A DNA stretch of 64,000 nucleotides from contig NC_088300.1 in NCBI RefSeq assembly GCF_032854445.1, positions 71,028,984 to 71,092,983 on the forward strand, given 5' to 3'. How positions within the stretch are numbered: the first letter of the stretch is position 1; each line of letters opens with the position of its first letter. The notes under the pieces are model-generated. The model saw only the letters and a program-made list of their open reading frames with translations, was not told the origin of the DNA and did no database searches. The position numbers were made by a program, and so were the translations under genes. Shown here one piece after another: positions 37,862 through 50,815 of the stretch. Source of the DNA: Liolophura sinensis (Eukaryota; Mollusca; Polyplacophora; Chitonida; Chitonidae).

Positions 37862-38124
37862 AGGAGCCTCCGTGGCTCAGTTGGTTAGCGCGCTAGCGCA
37901 GCGTAATGACTCAGAAGCCTCTCAGCAATGCGGTGGCTGTGAGTCCGGCTCATGCTGGCTTCCTCTCCGGCCGTACGTGGGAAGGTCTGGCAGCAACCTT
38001 CGATGGGCGTGGATTTCCTCCGGGCTCTGTCTGGTTTCCTCATACTAAAATGCTGGCCGCCGTCGTATAAGTGAAATATTCTTGAGTACGGGCATAAAAC
38101 ACCAATCAAATAAATAAATAAATA
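37862..38124 (+). mobile_element. Full-length tRNA-derived SINE
   Basis: The copy runs from GGAGCCTCCGTGGCTCAGTT through the B-box region, where a few bases are missing (GTGAGTCCGGCTCATG), to ACACCAATCAAATAAATAAA. It is more diverged than the copies at 3632 and 34400, and I found no clear target-site duplication. Confidence 0.85.
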
Positions 38125-41100
38125 TAGACCTACAGTATATAACGTGTGTATCTCTCTTGTGCACATCCTACACCAGTACCATTTGGTTGATACCTTTAAT
38201 GCCGGTAAAATTTAGAAATACAAATCCATTTGAAAAGGCAACACCTTTTTACAGAAACTTTTTTACATGAATGGCTAATTAAAATCATTAACTCAAAGTT
38301 TCAGAATACCAGCTAATAATTGTCAGTAATACTGAATATCTGAAACCATATTTTGCGTGTAAGTCACTAATCCGCCTCACCATAGATGAATATATGTGCT
38401 GCTTTCATTGCTTGTGATAGAGAATGTGATATAGATACATTGTTGTGCTATTTGCACAGGATCACGATTATAACATCAAGGGTTTGAAGATCAAGACCAA
38501 GAGGTGTCGCAAAAGGCTTGAAAACTTGTGACAAATATATCTTCCGGTATCGATTATCTACGTCTCTCTTTGAATGGATTCCTTCAAAAGCAACTTACGG
38601 TTTGGTAACTTAGGTTCTGAAATGATCCGTCAACGTCTTTGTCGGTTTCTCATAAGTTTTCTTTCTCTTCGTTTTTTGTCCCATCAGATCAAAATTCGCT
38701 GGGGTAGGTGTGTGAGTTATGCATTATCCAAGGTATGTCATCCTGTGTTTTTGTCGTTGGATGGAAGACAGTAAGCCAAGAGTCTTCCAAGGGATAATAC
38801 AGTAGTTGTGTTAAGGATACAAAATTTAACATGAGCCCTGCATTGAATGTTGTATGAGGCCATTTTCCGAGCTGAGCAAAAATATTGTCACCAGAAGATT
38901 GGAAAATGATTGAAACCTATTTGAATTTCTACGGTTTCATGGAAATCTTTTCTGAGGATTCCAAGATCGTTATTTACAGAAAGATGCCTTGAATGATCCG
39001 AGATTTCAAGGCCAGTCCATGGTTTCAAGATTCTTGTATGGTGAATACAGGGTTAGTGAGGATTTGATTATATGGTTTTTAGAATGTATGTAATACCTGT
39101 GTCAGGACTGATTGATTTAAGTGCATTCAGTTTAGAATCTAACCAGAGCTGGGGTAATCCGTGAGGTGGATTAAATCTAATTTTGGTAAAACATGTATGT
39201 TTAAGAGGAGGGTGGCCTGAGGTCAAAACAGACGACAACAAAAGGTTAAAAGGAAAGTGGTGAACATTGTATGGTATCCCTTGCTTAATTTTGTAAGAAC
39301 GATGTTACATCTAATGAAAGCTGAAGATATTCTGAGAGAAAGTGACTACGCCGTTGACCAAAACAAAAAGACTTTTACAGCAGACTGGTTAAAAATATAT
39401 TCGGTCTTGGCATATTGATATATATAGGAGGCATTATATCTGAGATGTGGACAGTGCTGGTTGACGGATCACATTAGGCGCCTAACTCTCACTGCGCTTC
39501 AAACAATGTCACTGTATCCCACTGGGTAAGCAGCCGTTATATCTCGATTCTTCAGAGATCTGTAGCAGCCACCAGTTCAAATTAAACGCCACTAGAAAGT
39601 GACATATTTTAATTAGAAATTGCAACGACGAGTTTAACCCCAGAATAGCTGGCCCTCTATGTAGATCTTTCCCCCTAAATATTCAAATACTTCTAACCCT
39701 TCGTTAATTTTTATAATACAACCTCCCTTTTAATTGAAACGGTAAGTTCTTACCAATTTCGGAAAATCGCAGAAAGTGTGAACCAGCCTACCAAATCATT
39801 TGATCTGGAATTTAAAATCGAAAGCTGGGTATTTTTACGGCACTGAAAAGCAGACTTAACAGTGTGGAGCATATTGCAATGAAGGGAACGATTTCTGGGA
39901 ATGGTTTTGCTATATGATCATCACTCGCAATACATCGGACCATGCATTTGAACAGACCAGGCTTTATTCCTGGGAAAAACTATGAATTCCAAATCTGTTA
40001 ACGATTGTTCAGTATTTGATCGAGTGCGTACGTCAGTGGACAAGACTGCCGTCTGTTCTCAGTCTAACAAACAGGACGTGTTCCATCAACTGTGAAATCC
40101 AAACCGTCCACCTACAAGAAATCTTTCCAGTTACAAAAGTGCAATTGTGCTTTGATAAAAACGAGAGGGGTTTGAAATGCAAGAGTATTCAATAGTATAC
40201 CAATGGCCACCGTCTTAGCATGTTAATAGAACTCTGGGAAACATCAGCTTTCCTGTATGGGGAATTCTTGTTCGTCATTCTTGTTTATGAAAGCAAAGAA
40301 CTTCATGTAAGCTGTCGCAATTTATTAATTGAAGTTTTAATTACCCAATCAACTAATCGGTGAATTGCTCGTGACCAATGTGAAAATGTACTCCAGCCCT
40401 TTTTCTCCTGAGGGTTGCTACCCAAAAGTGTAGGGGGAAAGGAGGATTATCAAGTTTACCAACAGTTCCTCTCTGGCTGACAGTTTAACTTAATTACTCT
40501 TAGCAAAGAAACACATTTTATGAAACCTCTTGGTGTAAATAAAAGTATACATATACACATCACTCCATATAGAACTGTTGTTAGCAACGCCGACCCAAGC
40601 TGTTTTTCAACTGTTTGACTGCGACTGTCATCAGATTTATGGGTGGAAAAAACACGAATGTTGGCATAAGGGGTTTGGGAATTTTAGATTGTCTGGGCTA
40701 AAGTTCGCTTCTTGTGATCAATTGTTGTCAGTTTCAATCACTCGTATATAGAATGACATTCAACAAGTATTGGTAAAAAAAATACAAAACACAATGACTT
40801 TGAGATATATTTAAAGTAACGTGTGTTCTCCCTTTTTAAGGTGATAAATTGTATCACAAGATGTGTTTTGGTTTGATTCGGTTAAACTGCTACATCACAC
40901 CACCATGGATATGGCCATTCCTCAGTCCAACAAAGTTGACATAGGAAAACAAATGGGCTGCCTATTAAGATCGTCTTGCAGGTTGTGGGATAGGCTTTGC
41001 TTTTACTGCCTAAGCAATCTACTTTGAAATGTATTACCTTGTACTTTGTAACCAAGAAAAAATTACACATATTTGAAAACTATCTGAAGTTGTCAAACAC

Positions 41101-41567
41101 ATGGTCTATTTGTAGACTTGGTTGTTTCTTTACCAAGATGTTTTGTTATCTACATTGTTGCCATTCTTTATGCCCACGGACGTTGTAAACCTAAACATGA
41201 AGAATAACCTTATCCAGGCCCGTCTACGAAAATTTCTCACCATTTACAGAGTTACGATTCGAAGGACTGTGCCTGAAAAACGAGAGACAAACAAATGTCA
41301 ATATCTTCCTGTCCATCACCTTACCACTGGAAATATTTGAAAACTATGGTGGGCTTTACGAGCCATACTGACGGTATCTAGGAACTTTGACGTCACATCC
41401 CCTTTTTTTCCTGATGTTCACCAGAAGGAAGAAATTTACGGAAGTGTCGTGGAGAGAGTTGGATAAACTCTCTGAGACGTCAGAGCTCCGAACCTCTGAT
41501 AGTATGGTCCATAAAACCTGTCTTAGAATTGAAATGTTTGAGCGCCTTTAACTATTTTTACAAAAAT

Positions 41568-41600
<33 letters not shown>

Positions 41601-43022
41601 ATAAATGGAAGAATATTTCTGCATAGTTTAAAGTGATCTATTTAGTGATGCCTGCTTCGATTTTTAAAGGCCTTTTCCTTTAAGTATCAGCTAATCTGTG
41701 GTTATCAGCTGAATTTAACAGGCTTGTCACAGCATCAGTTTTGGCACATTTGCCCATACACAACATATGTAGTAATCACATTTTTTTTTTGCGGAAAAAC
41801 TAACTCACATATGCCACATAGGTCATCTGAAAAACGTTTTTTCAGACTTTTTTTCAATACTCAATGCCTCTTGACCAGCCAAGAGTTCTGAATGGCGGTA
41901 GACTAGTGCGTCTTATAATAAGGTCTCATGAGGTGGAACCACTAAGCTATTCTCTCCCAGTTTGTAGAAGTATAGCCACTGTTGCAACTTGACTCCAAAT
42001 CAACATCATTACAGCAGAAAATGTATATTTGAAAGTCATCAGTCAGTGTGCAGAATATTGACAAAACTACACATACCTACAATGCACGTCATTCAGCCGA
42101 GCCATTTTATTATGCTGCCATCCGGTTAAACTGGTGCGGAAACAGCAGTTAAAAGAAACTATCAAACAACAGGACAAAAAAAGCCTGTTGAGTGTAACAC
42201 AATGCGCATGAACGTTGCATGTTCATGCGCTGGCAGATATTTTTGAGAACGGGGATGGGATATGGTCTAACATGAAAGGTTATAACAACTGCAAGTGCCT
42301 TTAATGAAACCTTTTGAATCAAATGACATTTAATGCAATCTTGTATCTTGTAAAATGCATTGTCATCATACCAGTCATGCGCAATTTTCACTCACTGAAA
42401 AGTCCTCTGAAATAAAGAAACGATATTCTAAATTGTCAGGGTTTGGCGTCCATCCGTCTCTAAGAAATAGAAGTAAGAGGGACCATTAAACGGGCAATGT
42501 AAATACATGACTTCATCAATAAAGAGCACAAGTGCATCGATTACAAGGGCTGGACTTCATGTCAGCTCCTCTGCACCGTTCTCCACGCGTTTCTCTCATT
42601 GGCTCAGCTCTTGGTCAGCGCGTCAGTTATGTTTGCACATTGTCCAAGAACATCTCAAAATAGATTCAGCTCTACATTATACAACTCGCAATGAGAGCTC
42701 GTCAAGTCCCAGTTATAAACGGGTCCTGACGGTCACTTGGCCGGGTTGCATGCAACCTATAAAGTACGGCGCCTGCCTGCCTATGAAAGGCGCAATTGTC
42801 ACTCTTCTTTCGTTTGGCACCCTTTCTAAGTGAGTAACATGCGTCATTTCGTCTAGTGTAGTCGTCAGTATCTTGAATATCAGAGGCAATAACCTTTGCC
42901 TGTGTGAATACCATATTCTGTTGAATACCGTTGAAAACTGTTTCAGAGTCCCTCCGTCAATCACATCTTCATAATTTATCTAACCTTCGTCGGCCAAAAA
43001 TGAACACTACGGTAAAACTACG
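38125..43022. other. Intergenic; no gene seen
   Basis: I recognise no gene or RNA gene. A run of about 31 A lies at 41569-41599 with no retrocopy evident upstream. A CRE palindrome lies at 41388-41395. Open frames reach about 108 codons (42507-42833) without recognisable domains. Confidence 0.5.
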
Positions 43023-43294
43023 GATGGGATGCATCCTTCACGGGTGAGACGTCTCCGTCACAGGCGGAACGTCTCCGTGACGGGTGGGAAGCTTTTGTCT
43101 AAGGTTGGGCACCTTTGTCCCGGATGGGACCCCTCTTTCACGGGTGCGACACCTCCTTCACAGGTAGGACGCTTCCACCACGGATGGGACGTCCCTCAAG
43201 GGTTTAAGAAGCCTCTGTCACGGGTAGAAAGGCTTTGTAACGGGTAGGACGCCTCTGTCACGGGCGGGACCCCTTTGTCACAGGTGGGACACCT
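43023..43294. repeat. Minisatellite, period about 22 bp
   Basis: About 12 degenerate copies of a GC-rich unit resembling CACGGGTGGGACGCCTCTGT, with insertions and deletions. It is notably GC-rich against its AT-rich surroundings. Confidence 0.85.
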
Positions 43295-45299
43295 TATGGT
43301 TCGAGGATCTTATAGGAGAGTTTTCAGTTCGATCTCTTTTGTTGCTAAAGGTAAATAAAAGGTTTTTCTTTGTCATGTGACTTGACAAAAATGTTTGGCA
43401 ACTTGTGTTGATAATTATTTACAAATGACAAAGTATAAATGACACCTTTTTCCATCAGGAACTCGACAGAAGTTCAACAATTCTCATTTCGTCAATTCCA
43501 TCCATCGTTCTTTTACTCTAAATAACATTTTCAGACGCCAACGTTACAGTAAATGCCATCGAAAAAAGCTGCTTAACATTTTGACAGATCACATATAGTT
43601 TTTTTGATAGTTATTTAACGCCATAATCCAGAAAATGGTCAGTTCCATGGTTAGAGGACTGGAGAGCCTTGAGTAAACAACAGACCGTTACCAAGCTACT
43701 AGTGTCATACTGGTGAGAGTCAATTGCACTCCAGAGAACATCGTGTAAAACCACACGAAAGAGCAACTTGACAACTTTGGCACTATCTCCCGAAACTACA
43801 ATGTAAGATGAAGAATCTAACAAATTTCAAGTCCCAGAATGGGATTCCACGTTCGTTTCGTTCGACCTAACAGAAACAGAAAGTCTCTCCTGCTTTTCGG
43901 ATAGGAGGCCTCGGCTTAGCCGCAAGGTGCAGTGCGTCGTATGACTGTATCCTGTCCTACCCCCGCACAGAGAGCTCTCTCATCAATTTTAGTATGTTGC
44001 CATTTGTCCGCCCGTTTCCTCACATAATGAGGCTGACGGTGGCATGCAAACTACGAAATCATGCTTCTGAACACGATCTCAGCCAAGCAAATAGCTTGTA
44101 ATTTAGGCAAATAACACGAATTAGCTCAGACACAACAGCAGAACATCCAGAAGAATTTCTTCAAGGCATATCGGGGATAAAAAAAGGGCTGATGCATTTT
44201 TTCCCGAGAATCCGTTTTCATCTTACGTCAAGAATATGTTTGGTTTGTTCAAAGTCCTGTGCCATTTACCTTTCATCTATTTTTTCAAATCAGCCACTGT
44301 AAGGACTCATGGCCCCCTGACAAATTGTTATTCCTGTGTTTTCACCACTTTAGTGAGGGGGAGAGCTGACAGTGTGTGGAGCCTCGGGGGAAACTTACTT
44401 TCACCCACAATACGTCTCTAGTTAGCTGCCTCCCCGAACAAGTTCACAACGCAGACGTTGGCAATGATTTAAACGATCGGTGTCTTACATCGCCTCGTCT
44501 TTTCCCTCAGTATTTCCGGGTCACCTTGCAAACAAATGACCAGCGGCAGCTGAACATTTCTCTTCAGGCAGACAAAAGGAGAGAATCCCACGAAGTGGGG
44601 AAGTCTGGAATAAATTTGTTAAGGTCAGATTCGTAATTGTCTTTCGAAAAAATACATTATGGACGTTAGGATTTGCCACTTTGGTAGACATATACAGATA
44701 ACAGATAAAATTTGAATTATAAATTATCACAATATTGTTACGTCCACAAATCATTGTTTGCAAAGATTTTGATGAACATTTGTTAGCGAGAAGATTTTGT
44801 AGCTACATATTTAATATTTGACACTGTTTTTAAGGTGTCAACAACTTGAGGATAGCCAAACCAGTTTTAACGATACAGTGTATTCCAGATCTAAACACTA
44901 ACTATATATATCGGCTATGAATATCGTAAAGGCCATGTAAACACCATTGGAAGGGGGGGGGGGGATGAGAAATAGGCATGTTAACTCTGGAAAATGAATA
45001 GCGCATTTGCGGTACTCGTGGATTAACATGACAGGCTTGCTGAGTGAGTTTGTTTCACTGTCAAAGAGTTCACTCGGTGCGCGATCATTACAACCATCTA
45101 AAATAACAGTAATTTTATATGGACATATTTGATCAGTAATAACCCAATAATGGGGAGACTATCGACATTCGTCTATTATCCATTAGCATCGGGCTTTCTT
45201 ACTCGGGTTAATCTGTCATGCCCTGTACACGTATCTCTCGTCAGCACTGGCCTGATGCCATATCTCGTCGATTTCACCCCAGAATGAGGCAAGCAAAAT
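43295..45299. other. Intergenic; no gene seen
   Basis: There is no supported gene. A short poly(G) run lies at about 44952-44964. The frames at 44236-44636 are unremarkable. Confidence 0.5.
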
Positions 45300-45886
45300 T
45301 CGAGACTTGACAGAAGTGTCATGACTCCGCATTCGACTAAACTGTCATGACCTCGGACTCGACAGAAGTGTCATGACACTGGACTCAACAAAACTGTCAT
45401 TACTCCACATTCAACACTCCTGCCATGGCTTCGAACTTCAGTCCGCTGTCATGACTCCTCAGCGAAAAAACTGTCGTGATTTCAGATTCTCCATCACCTA
45501 ACTGTCATCACCTCGCACTCCACACAATTGCCATGAAACATGACAAACCTGACAGAAATCGCTATGAGTTCGTTCAGCTCATGCTGGCTTCCTCTCTGGC
45601 CGTACGTGGGAAAATCTTGCAGCAACGGGCTCTGGCAGGTTTCCTCCCACCATAATACTGACCATCGTTTTATGAGTGGAATAGTTTTGAGCGCGGCGTT
45701 AAACACCAATCAAATAGATAAATGGAATACAAAATTAACATAACTGGCAAAAGCTCCGTTGTTCCGCACAACACAGAACTGATATGAATCTGAACTCGAC
45801 AGACATATTATGACTCCGAACTGGAGGAAACTTGCACGACTTTGCACTCGACAGAACTGACATCACTCTTGACAGACCTTGTCATT
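45300..45886. repeat. Minisatellite, period about 25 bp, interrupted by a SINE
   Basis: Diverged copies of a unit like ACTCGACAGAANTGTCATGA occupy 45300-45560, resume at about 45776 and end near 45886. The gap is filled by the SINE copy at 45561-45726 plus about 50 bp. The same unit on both sides shows the SINE landed inside an existing array or that the array kept expanding around it. Confidence 0.75.
45561..45726 (+). mobile_element. Truncated SINE with internal deletion
   Basis: It starts in the B-box region (GCTATGAGTTC), keeps CAGCTCATGCTGGCTTCCTC, loses about 25 bp around the CTGCGGATGGTCGTGGG segment, and ends CGGCGTTAAACACCAATCAA. It lies inside the 25-bp minisatellite. Confidence 0.8.
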
Positions 45887-47498
45887 TATCTTTCACCTCT
45901 TTTTCAGGCATATTGCTGACAACGCATTGATTAATAGCCTCCGAAAAATTAATATTCCTATATGTGTAGTGCTTGAGTATAGACAAAATATAGGAATTCA
46001 ACGCCTTTAAAGCCGTCTCACTATATACATGCTTGGTTAGTCCGCTTACGTACAGCCTGCGTACACATCTAGACATCGGTTACGGCTGACATTGCACAGT
46101 CTCAAATTTCAAACTCACAATGGTGCCAGATGTTCATTTCCCCTGTGACTTTTTCCGGCCAACAGACAAACAGGCAGGATCTCAGTGGCGAAAAAACCCA
46201 TAGAATAAATAATTATAAATAAAGTTATTCCAAACATCTACCCTCAAAAGGGCGGAGTTCATGTATGTGTGACCCTGTAGTATTTCCACCCATAGATTCA
46301 CACAAATAAAGACCTAAGAAGTAATTAATTTTGATTAGTGGTTTACTCTTCAAACATTGAAGGTATTCAACCATTTGCACAGATTTCATATTTGACCTCC
46401 ATGTATATGTATAATTAAGATTCAATTACCTCATTTTTTTACCTGTTGTAAGAAGTACAACCTCTGAGCATAGATTTGAGAAAGGTGTTCAGAAAAAACA
46501 TCTGTCGTAATCTTATAACAATTACTAGATGTTGTCAGTTACATATAATGATTTATTTGATTATTTTTATCTTGTAAGCTAATATGCGTGACCATGTTAA
46601 GCTAGATGTACATAAGAAATCTGCTGTACACGTATAAGCGATGTTTTTATTACAGTGTTTCTTTGTATGCGTGTATCCATGGCACTGATTTGTGCGATTA
46701 GCGACCAATGGCCTTCATGATGACATCTAACCCTTACTCAGATTTATTGGTCTGTGGGTCAGATTGGTAGATTGGACGTTAACCAGTCTAGACACGTACA
46801 ACTAGGATAGCGGCTTCCGTGTACTGCAAGGAATCACGACACTTTTTCGGTACATACATTTTTCTTTTGTTAATACATACAGATGTTTGGCCTTCGAAAT
46901 ATAATATAATAGCGACGCTATAGAAGTACTTATCACACAAGGGTTCTGTCTATAACTCATATTTATTAAGCCATAAACGAGGATTCAGTTGGATGTATAT
47001 GTGGGTAACTATAAAGCCCGACTATGTCCATCTCCCAGATCGCAGGTAAGCGTTGTTAGACATGTGCACTTCATAAACTTTAGATGTATACAGACAAATT
47101 TACTCTCAAAAGATCATCTGCTACATTTAATAGAAAGTCTGTTGTTGGGGTGATGGTGGAATCTATTCTGGTATTACAGCAGATTATTCTGCAAAATATA
47201 GCACACATATTCTGTATTCATTCAACATAAAGATTGCATTAGACTAACATGACTTTATGTTGGATATGACCCAATACTTGGTTGTAATACATTCTAGCAT
47301 TAATCAGACACAAAATTTTCTGTTAAAGTTAACACAGAGCATAATCATCCCGCCATACAAATAAGTGATACCTTCGTCTCTACATTTGGCCGGTCACTGT
47401 TGGATTAAACCTTAAGGAATGAACTTTTGACGACAAAATACTTCAGGAGTATATCTGTTTTCACACTGAAGCAATTTTTACTGTTTATAACAGGATGG
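45887..47498. other. Intergenic; no gene seen
   Basis: AT-rich sequence with no supported gene, repeat array or RNA gene. Confidence 0.5.
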
Positions 47499-47612
47499 TT
47501 GGGAAGGTCTTAAAGCCACCAGCTGACTGTCGTGGGTTTCACCTGGGCTCTGCACGAGTTCCTCTCACCAAAATGCTGGTGGCCTTCATACAAGTGTAAT
47601 TTCTGAGCATTA
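47499..47612 (+). mobile_element. Old SINE body fragment
   Basis: GGGAAGGTCTTAAAGCC, CTGTCGTGGGTTTCACCTGG and CCAAAATGCTGGTGGCC match the central SINE body with many substitutions. Head and tail are missing. Confidence 0.6.
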
Positions 47613-48095
47613 AGATTCAAGATGTCAGAGTAAGAAGTTTCTTTGCAGTATATATGCAGACTAATGTTCTTAGCAATAACACCAGCAGCTTCCAGTCGCC
47701 CACATAACTATACTAAGGTTTCAACTTACATAACTTTTAACTTACATAAAAACAATGCACGTTCTACAACAAAGCGGGCCCTCGGTGTTTCGATCCTTGG
47801 CTTTAAGCCAAGATTTTTGTTATATACTTGCGGAAGGTCGGTTGTTTACTGTAAGAACTCCGGTTTCCTCCAACCATAGACCTTTACCTGACCGCCTTCA
47901 CACAAAAGAAAAATTTTTGACACCCACACGAGCCATCAAGTCAATCACATATACGAGTGTTCCAGAGGTTCCACTAACTGACCTAGCTATTCTGCTCGGT
48001 CTCCAAAGAGAAGCGAATTCCTTCCAGCGAATTTTAGTAGTTGACATAGGAATATACTGCACAGTCTTCAACGTCACGGGTTCGTATGCTGTAAA

Positions 48096-48229
48096 GTCTG
48101 TCGGCAACTTGAGAATGGTTGTGGGGGTTTCCCCCGAACTTTGCCCCGTTTCTTCCCCCACAATGCTGGCTGCCGTCTTGTAAGTGAAATCTTCTTGAGT
48201 ACGGGGTAAAACGTCAATAAAATCAAACC
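48096..48229 (+). mobile_element. 5'-truncated SINE inside the tandem array
   Basis: It begins GTCTGTCGGCAACTTGAGAA in the body and ends CTTGAGTACGGGGTAAAACG followed by TCAATAAAATC. It is flanked on both sides by the 65-bp array. Confidence 0.75.
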
Positions 48230-48672
48230 AAACCAAAGACAAGAGATTACAATAACCGGCACAACTAAACCCTACAAACTTCAATGATATGACCGTTCCA
48301 AAACAACCGACAAAACTAATGTGCGCAGTCTTCGATACCAGTGATACCAGTGTTCCAGAGGTAACCGGTAAAGCTGTACCACAAATCCCTTAACAGATAG
48401 GAGCGTTCCAGAAGGTTCTGACGCCCACATAGCCCTACTACATAATCCAGAAAGACACGAGCGTTCCATAAGGTTCCAATTAACTGCCGACATAACTATA
48501 CTGCCCAATCGTCAAGCGTTCCGGAAGGATCTTATGGCCATTACATTGGTTACATAAAATTTACTTCGGGAACAGGTATAGTTATGCTGCAAAGATTTCA
48601 ATGAAAGGGGCGTTCCAGAAAGTCCCAATTACTGACATAACCATGCACCACAGTCTTCAAAGATATACGAGG

Positions 48673-48902
48673 GTAGCGCATTGACCCAGGAGCATCTCGT
48701 CAATTCTGTCACTATAAAGTTCAAGTTGTGCTCATGCTGGTTTCCTCTCCGGCCGTACGTGGAAAGGTCTTGCAGCAACCTGCGGATGGTTGTGGGTTTC
48801 CCAGAGTTCTGCCCGGTTTCCTCGCACCATAATGCTGGCCGCTGTTGTATAAAGTGAAATATTCTTGAATACGGCGTAAAACTCCAATCAAATAAATAAA
48901 TA
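48673..48902 (+). mobile_element. SINE copy inside the tandem array
   Basis: It starts within the tRNA-derived head (GTAGCGCATTGACCCAGGAG), has a B-box remnant (AAGTTCAAGTTG), a well-kept body and the tail ACTCCAATCAAATAAATAAA. Array-type sequence resumes after it. Confidence 0.85.
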
Positions 48903-49841
48903 ACTAAAGCAAGATACGAATTTTCAATGCAGAAGTTCCAACAGCCGGTATAACTATATACTGCACAGTCTTTAAAGATACCAGCGTTCTAATAAGGCGT
49001 TCAGGTTGTAATGACGATCTACAAGCGTGGCATAAAATTTACTAGAACAAAAACCTACGGGTTTGGCTTTGACGAAAAGCTACTTTTTCTTTTCAAAAAA
49101 TAACGAAATAAAGGTCTTTCTGAAATGAAACTAGGCAACCGCGGCCTTTGGAAATGGGCGTAGGTGGGATAATAAACCAATGGGTTAACGAGCTCTAAAG
49201 ATCGATATGGTAGAACGACGTTTACTTTGAAATCATAAAGGACTATTACAGATCACGATCTGTTGGTTGTATCGATAATTGTCAAAGCTTTGATAATCCT
49301 CAGTTTCAAGCAATCATATCTTCAAAATTCTAAGAGTATTTTTTTCCGCGAACGTTTTTGAAAACAAAAAACACCCTAACCTTCCCCATAGCGCACATAA
49401 AAGGCCTTTGAGAGACATATGATTTATCGTAATAGATTTGTCTTGATCGGCACTTGCAAACATAACTTCCTTGAAATGGAAATAACTTCCTTCCCTGGGC
49501 ATAGATAGGCATTTTTTGTCTCAGTATAGGTATGTCAGGCAGGCATAAAATATGGTCGACAATCTGTCAGCCTAATAGAGAATTAACAAGCTGCCCTGAA
49601 CTCGTTTACCACTGCGTTTTCCGTTAGATGTCGTCTGCTTGCCCGCATGGATGAAATAATTCAAATAGGAAATATACATCTGCCAGCGGCGTTCTTTTTG
49701 AAATCTGAGTCAGGAATCTAAGGTTACACCCTTCGTCTGTTTTCGGTTGACAACAGGATTGGCCGAAACTAGATTTGTGTTGAATGGAAAACAGCCAACA
49801 TAGTCTGATCTAAGCCATTTATTCCGTCTATATGCCCTAGC

Positions 49842-49927
49842 CATACACGACCACCCACAGGTTGTTGGCAGGCCTTTCACGTACGACCGTAGAGGAAGCC
49901 AGCATGAGCTGGGCTTGAACTCACACA
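49842..49927 (-). mobile_element. Partial SINE body
   Basis: ACGACCACCCACAGGTTGTT and GAAGCCAGCATGAGCTGGGC match the reverse complement of the SINE body from the B-box end to the middle. The tail is absent, so this is a 3'-truncated remnant. Confidence 0.75.
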
Positions 49928-50640
49928 TACCTTGATGAAAATATAATAGTAAAATGTGCTTTATTAAAGGTACTGAGGCTTAAAAAAGTTCTTGTATATT
50001 CCTCGACGTCTCATGTTAGACGTTTAGGAGGTCTTAATAGAGTGGGCTTATGAGACATGATTTGAATTCTGATTTTTACGATTTTTTTTATGATTTTTTG
50101 ATCATATAATACGTCAGCAGGTCTTTTGTTTCGTTTTTAACCATTGAACGAAGCAAGAAATCTGTTTCTGATATTTCAAAGACAGACTGTAAACGGTTAA
50201 GGAAACATGATAGCCCAAATTATTCCAAACTTAAGAGCTCGGTTTTGCTCTTCTTTCGAGAACCTTAAAGGTTTCGAAATAGTGATGAATAAATATACAA
50301 TTCACCTTCAGCCTATATAAATGTTTCTTTCAACAATAATCCGAAAGCTCAGTGTTAATATATATACCACAGTCAATCTGCAATATTTGTATACGATATA
50401 CCACGTTAATCTTCCTCCTATGCTTGCTTCAGAAATTTAAACAAACCAAAGGCAGTTTAGCGGAGGTAATCAATGGATACAGTGACAACGTAAGATCACA
50501 ACAGGAGACATAGATGGAAGATAAGTCACAACGTATATTTAAAACAAACAAAACGTATTACATTAAATGAAAACGGGTCCGCCAGTGAAAACCCATAAAT
50601 CTCTTTTTTTTTGTCAGAAAAAAAAATTAGCTGGAAGTTC

Positions 50641-50815
50641 TGCTGTTATTTCCCACTTAATACGGGTTATTTGCCTCAATTATGGGCTTTTTGTTTGCCG
50701 GCAGCCGAGTCCGGAGTCGTTGATTCCCTATTTTGCATGCCACAGCCACTCTCATTACAGGAGAAAACGGGCCGGAAAACGGCAGCAGACCGAATCTGAT
50801 GAAGGGTCGCTCTAC
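50641..50815. repeat. Dispersed repeat, copy A
   Basis: About 175 bp align imperfectly with 51939-52110. The best blocks are TTATTTGCCTCAATTA, TATTTTGCATGCCAYAGCCA and a segment around GGAAAAYGGCAG followed by GAATCTGATGA. No terminal inverted repeats, tRNA boxes or coding pattern are visible. It may be an unclassified transposon, an old local duplication or a duplicated regulatory element. Confidence 0.65.

Larger units (their letters stand above)
47685..49000. repeat. Degenerate long-period tandem array (about 65 bp) with two SINE insertions
   Basis: Recurring blocks such as GCGTTCCAGAAGGTTCC, ACTGACATAACTATACTGC and CAGTCTTCAAAGATAC repeat at roughly 60-70 bp from about 47685 to about 49000. 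They are broken by SINE copies at 48096-48229 and 48673-48902. The copies are much diverged, so the exact unit and copy number are unclear. The 142-codon open frame across 47755-48183 spans array and SINE and is not a gene. Confidence 0.65.

Noticed and set aside
41569-41599. Poly(A) run as the tail of a processed retrocopy
   Set aside because: No coding remnant, target-site duplication or SINE body precedes it.
47755-48183. 142-codon open frame
   Set aside because: It crosses a degenerate tandem array and a SINE fragment, so its content is repeat-derived.
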